NCBI GenBank assembly: GCA_963969595.1
Contig: OZ018409.1
Coordinates: forward strand, 43,041,282-43,105,281
Reading direction: 5' to 3'
DNA: 64,000 bases
Source of the DNA: Neckera pumila
Taxonomy: Eukaryota > Streptophyta > Bryopsida > Hypnales > Neckeraceae
A model generated the notes under the pieces. The model worked only from the letters and a program-made list of their open reading frames with translations. It did not search any database and was not told the DNA's origin. This document shows positions 59,482 to 64,000 of the stretch, piece by piece. Both the position numbers and the translations under genes were made by a program. The stretch's first letter is position 1, and the number at the start of each line of letters is the position of its first letter.

Positions 59482-62400
59482 ATGCATTCTCTTTCGCAGC
59501 TGCGCAGCGTTGCTGTATCAAGCGGTTCACTGAATTCCCGCAAGAGCTCTCAGCTCGACGCGCGCTCTCTCTCGCAGGTCGCCAATTCCATCTCGAATTC
59601 TGCACGTTTCGCACCGGTGAGATTGGGGAGCTTCAAGCGATTGGTGGCGACGACGATGGCTTCGGGAATTGGCGCAAAAGTTGTGAATGTCGCCGTGGAA
59701 TCGGTGCCGGAGGCTGAGGATCATACGAACTCTCCGTTTCATTTGGCTCCTGAGAATAGACCGGGTATGGCATTTAACTCGCTTTTTGTGATTCTTCTCA
59801 TAAGCTTGTGCGATTCTCACGAAAATTCACGTTGGTTGTTGGTTGATTAGATAAGATTTAGAGACAATTAGTGTAGTATTTCGAGAATTCGCATTGGGCG
59901 ATGTTCGAATAAAGCGAGAGTAGAGCGGAATTTCGCGAATTGGCGAAAATTCGGTGTCGGAGTTAGCGCTTGTTGTGATCAGAAATTGTCGGTTGCTTTT
60001 TCGCGACGAAATTCTGCGGAGACAGTAGGAGTGTTGATAGAAAGCTCAGGTGATCTGCAGCTTTTCATTTGCAAGATTGCGTTGGGAGGTACAGATAATG
60101 GGGCTCTGCTTCTCTGTTTCTCTGTACGACCACATTTTGTACATTGCGAGCATTTCTTGCGAAGCTCACTTTTCAGGAGCGCTGCTTAATAGGACTTGCA
60201 GGGTAATCCCTTCATTTGGATTGCTTCGAAAATTCTTTTCAGCTTCCGAGGCTCTTCATGACTTTCTCTTAAACTAATCTTATCTCTTAAAAGAGTTTAA
60301 GGGTTTCTTAATATTATGGAGGGGTCTCTTTTCCTTTTCGCTCTGTATTTTTAAAAGATTGGGGCGAATGCATTCCAGGATGCTTATTTCTTCATTTCTA
60401 CGACTTCTGGAGGGAGGAAATGACCCCGGAATGTACTATTGTGTGACGAGGTTTATTTTCTGGGAAATTGTTGCAGTTACCAAGAAAGTGAAACCAGGTC
60501 CCGGCTATGGGCAAACAAAGCTCGGGAGGCCCACAACCGGAGCATTGGATGTGGGCGGATTCTCAATTGAAGGAGTATCAGTCGGAGGTCAAGAGACTTG
60601 CGTCATGCTTCCAGCGCTGAAGGTTGCTTTTGATATCGGTCGGTGCCCTAAACGTGCTGTGGACCAGGATTTCCTCTTCATTACTCACGCGCACATGGAC
60701 CACATTGTACGTACTTCTTTTCTCATCCTTAGAATGTGATACCACTGCGAAATCAACTGGTGATTCTACTCTGTGACTTATTGCAACAGCAGAGAAATCC
60801 AGAATGTCCATAGACCTATTTCATAGTGCAACTATGGGATTTTATCCTTTGAGTATGGAGTAGAGCCTGAAATTCCATACTCAAGCTCCGAAATTCCATA
60901 GTTGCACTGTGGAATCAGGTCTATGGACCTTTTGGATTTCGCTGGTGCAACTCTTGGCCATGTCCAGAACCTTTTGTTGCAGAATACTTACCAGCGCCGT
61001 CATATTATAAATGCTTGTTGCAGGGTGGACTCACCATGTACATTGCGTCTCGAGGACTGTTGAAGCGAAAGGTGCCGACCGTGATTGTCCCCAAGTGTGT
61101 CAAGACTGCAGTTGAGAATCTCTTTGCTGTGCAGAGAAAGCTGGACGATTCCGAATTGCCTGTCAATCTCATTGGAATGGACGTAAGTTCTCGGGTTTTG
61201 AATCTCACAGAGATTCATTGACCTGTTTTGTGCTAGAAGTCTCAAGTTGTGTCCGTCTCGAAAGATCCCGCTTTAAGTTATTTATTGTAAGTTAAAGTTA
61301 ATGTAATAGGACATGAGATCAATATAAAATAGTGTTAAATTTATGTCCAGTTAAACTTAGTATTTGTCAATGGAATATCAAGCTAATGCCTATGACACTA
61401 ACATCACTCTCACATCAAGTTACTCCATTTGCATAACACTAACATTGATTGAACATTTACTCAATCTGAAGACTACATGAATCTAATGCCTCACTTAAAC
61501 ATTAAGACCTATATCACTTAATCATTGAGAACTTCGTCAGTCTAATGAGAGGTCTTCTATGATGTCGTCAATGGTCATGTCGTTGCTCTTTAATGTCACT
61601 GGCTTACAGTATTTTCGAGTTTTTCTGATGGCAGATTGGGGAAGAGTTCGATCTTGGCAAAGGCTTCATTGTGAAGGCTTTCAAGACCTATCATGTTGTG
61701 CCCAGCCAGGTGCAGAATTTGCTACCAGACTTTTCTCACAAGTAAACAATACGTGAATTGAGCTTTGTCATGGGATACCAATCTGACTTCATGTGGCTTG
61801 ACAGGGTTATGTCATCTACTCAGTCAAGCAAAAGCTAAAAGCTGAATATGTAGGAATTTCGGGGAAGGAGATCCAGGCTTTGAAAGCGTCTGGTGTTCAG
61901 GTACACTGACCTTCGGATCCATTCCATTCCTCAGCTTATTTCAAATGTTAGAAGTTCGCATCCGTTTACTGTTGTCTAGATGGATCGTATTTTCGCTGTG
62001 ATCTACCTATCAAAGAAGGGAATCACGTTTGGGAAATTCTGTTGTAGCTGGGTCTCTAATTAGAACTAGGTCTTGGTTTAACATTACTTCAACCTTTCCA
62101 AGCATTGATGACTAACTACTTAACTCTATCAGGTCACCGAAGCCGTGCGAACTCCTGAGGCTGCATTCACGGGCGATACTACATCCAAGTTCTTTCTCGA
62201 CGAAGCTAACGAGGATATTCTGAATGCGAAGCTGCTAATCATGGAGGTAGGAGCCTCTTCTGGCGGATGATTAAGCCCTGCTCAAGCTAGGGATCGGGAT
62301 TATTGCAGAACTGCATGTCTTCACATCTCAATCGCGGATTTCATTATAGATCTTATTTGCACTTTTTTTTCAAGAAATGCGTAGAAATTCCACCAGAAAC

Positions 62401-63088
62401 CAAATATTTCGACTAGAAACACCGTCCTGAAGTGATTGAGCATTTGACTGAATTCTGACAGTTTTTACTTGATTCGTTTTGTATGTCACAGTCAACATTC
62501 TTGGATGCTTATATGTCCGAGGAGAACGCCACAGAGTATGGACATATGCATTTGTTCCAGGTAATTGTGTCGCTGTTGATAGAACAATATTACATCTGCT
62601 GCAACACACCAAGCTTTTGTATTCATTATTGACGCATTCATGCTGGATTGAAATTAGATTTGACTTTCGTGAATCAATTGGTAACGCATAATTCTGTATG
62701 CCTTTCCAAGTTTTTTTTGTAGGATTGCATTTGGCGATAGTTTTCTTCGAGAAGTTCGTAACACTGTTATTCTTGACTTGTAGATACTGGCTCATGCGGA
62801 ACGGTTTAAGAATAAGAACATCGTTCTCATTCACTTCTCTGCTCGGTATACACAAGAGGTAAGCTTCAGACCTCACGAGGTTTTTTGCAATAGTACATAT
62901 TTCATATAATCCAAAATCAGTGACTAATTCTATACTCGGCAGTACACTTTCAGTATAAATGATATGCAGGGCCCACGGAATTAGATCTGACATGTTGCTT
63001 CTTCTGGTGGCAGGATATTTTCGAGGCGCTCAAGAAGATTCCTCCCCCCCTCCAAGGCAGAGTATTTGCATTGACCGAAGGTTTTTGA
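59482..63088 (+). CDS. tRNase Z, short form, organelle-targeted (ELAC1-type)
   Basis: Nine exons: 59482-59764, 60477-60706, 61024-61182, 61635-61709, 61805-61900, 62133-62246, 62492-62560, 62784-62858 and 63014-63088, 391 residues. All joins are GT-AG and in frame. The enzyme is a metallo-beta-lactamase-fold endonuclease that removes the 3' trailer of precursor tRNAs. The zinc motif HAHMDH lies at 165-170 (THAHMDHIGG). FDIGRCPKRAVDQDFLF, KAFKTYHVVPSQGYVIYS, AFTGDTTSKF and IHFSARYT are all intact, and the product ends GRVFALTEGF like plant TRZ proteins. The first 58 residues are rich in S/R/A with few acidic residues, fitting a plastid or mitochondrial presequence as in TRZ2. A second in-frame methionine (M59, 59656) could yield a cytosolic or nuclear form. 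Confidence 0.95.
60787..60944. mobile_element. Foldback (hairpin) element in tRNase Z intron 2
   Basis: About 158 bases that fold on themselves almost end to end. The arms pair CAGCAGAAATCC with GGATTTCGCTG, GTCCATAGACCT with AGGTCTATGGAC, GTGCAACTATGG with CCATAGTTGCAC and GAGTATGGA with TCCATACTC, around a loop near 60868. TTGCAA lies before it and GTGCAA after, a possible target duplication. Confidence 0.8.
61270..61535. repeat. Diverged AACATTAA-rich sequence in tRNase Z intron 3
   Basis: Many short AACATTAA/CACTAACAT motifs in both orientations. Similar texture occurs in the glutaredoxin intron (about 4215-4455) and a NAA25 intron (about 16715-16915). It may be a decayed MITE family, but no clear termini were found. 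Confidence 0.35.
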
Positions 63089-64000
63089 ACTGCAAGTTCG
63101 GCTTGAGGTTGTCGAGACAGGGGTTATATTACGAAATTTATCTAGAAAATATAGACTGGGATCACAACACTGTGACCCTTTGCATACTACAGAGATTTTG
63201 CGAAAATTCTGTACAATATGTTCCGGCATGAGAAAGTAGCAACCTGATGAATTAGTCAACATTGGACGTGACATTTTTTTATGGTGAACAATGCACCAAT
63301 TAAACATGCTATATCAGTACATTTTTTGAGGAATGAAAACCTTCTATACGGGAAAATTGTGTTACCATGGGGATCAAAACCTATGTGAACTGAAACAGTT
63401 CAATCATGTTTAAAATATCAGTGGAATGTATCATCCATTTGTTATCGCTTCAAACAAAGCTTGCCAGTAATCAAATAGTGCAGACATATTCAAAATCAGC
63501 GACTAATTTTCAAATGAACGCTTACACGTTTGATTCCTTGAAAGAAATTTTACCTTCACATGCACGCGAAAACCCTGAAAAATGGTTTAACTGTTAACTG
63601 AAACAAACATTTACAAATATAACCTCTGAAAATAAATTGACAGAGCTTGAGATGGATAAAATTCAAGTCCAAGCCGTAACCTTAAAAACTGGAAAGAATG
63701 CTAAGGCAAAGATGATGGAATTCAAATATTCACTCTCAATGTTGAGCCCAGGGGCAGAGACAGAATCTGTTTGAAGAACAAATCTACAAAACCACCGTCC
63801 ACTGGCAACACTACTGCTAGAGGCACAGCACTGCAATGGCTACAAAGACAGAAGGGCCTCAGAAGAAAACTTCGCAGACTTGGTCCATGGATTCCATTCC
63901 ATGTAATTATCGAAAGTGTCTGCCAACAAGACCTTTTTTTGTCATGCACATCTGCCTTGATACAAAACCAAAGTTCTCCAAGAGTTTTGCAAATAATAAA
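63089..64000. other. tRNase Z 3' flank
   Basis: 3' UTR and spacer to the window edge. No further gene was recognised. A 75-codon minus-strand open frame at 63722-63949 has no domain features. Confidence 0.45.

Noticed and set aside
1..64000. CRISPR arrays, tRNA or rRNA genes, LTR retrotransposons
   Set aside because: Looked for by eye and not seen. The regular repeats present are minisatellites or MITEs; a tRNA or covariance-model scan was not possible here.

Overview
The window is nuclear DNA of a land plant. Genes carry GT-AG introns, two products look plastid-targeted (geranylgeranyl reductase and tRNase Z), one gene encodes a plant-style SMC-hinge protein of the DMS3/GMI1 kind, and TTTAGGG-type telomere-like repeats occur in an intron. 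Intergenic DNA is very AT-rich and full of small transposons. No LTR retrotransposon was recognised. A moss or other bryophyte is my guess (AT-rich spacers, an intronless reductase gene), but the sequence does not prove it.

Eight protein genes are supported, all conserved housekeeping genes. They are: the 3' part of an SMC-hinge protein (+, <1-1483); a secretory CPYC glutaredoxin (-, 4058-5784, 4 exons); chloroplast geranylgeranyl reductase CHLP (-, 7653-9200, intronless); NAA25, the auxiliary subunit of the NatB N-terminal acetyltransferase (-, 14162-21361, 19 exons); the 60S export adaptor NMD3 (+, 30246-31805, intronless); a CWC16/CCDC130-type splicing factor (+, 34822-37054, 5 exons); acylphosphatase (+, 46360-47313, 2 exons); and short-form tRNase Z (+, 59482-63088, 9 exons). 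Exon joins were placed by hand from splice signals, reading frame and family similarity, and every join keeps frame. The genes do not form a functional cluster, although several act in RNA processing, ribosome export or nascent-protein modification.

The spacers (9.2-14.1, 21.4-30.2, 37.1-46.3 and 47.3-59.4 kb) hold several mobile-element families that can be delimited by eye. There is an element with TTAA target duplications and a 13-bp terminal repeat (four copies). A non-autonomous Helitron/Helentron-like element begins TC, ends CTAG and sits between A and T (four long copies and one short one), with a decayed Helitron helicase fragment nearby. A 4.9-kb CACTA-like element contains two other elements. 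A 440-bp MITE is present as two copies with seemingly identical interiors, and there is a Tourist-like MITE with a TAA duplication. One Helitron-like copy is nested inside a TTAA element, and its empty site can be reconstructed. The 50-59 kb region is also a broken segmental duplication carrying a roughly 41-bp CT-rich minisatellite.

I saw no gene cluster that looks like a new defence or metabolic system. The most unusual coding observation is an 88-codon open reading frame with a membrane segment, lying in frame directly after the glutaredoxin stop codon.
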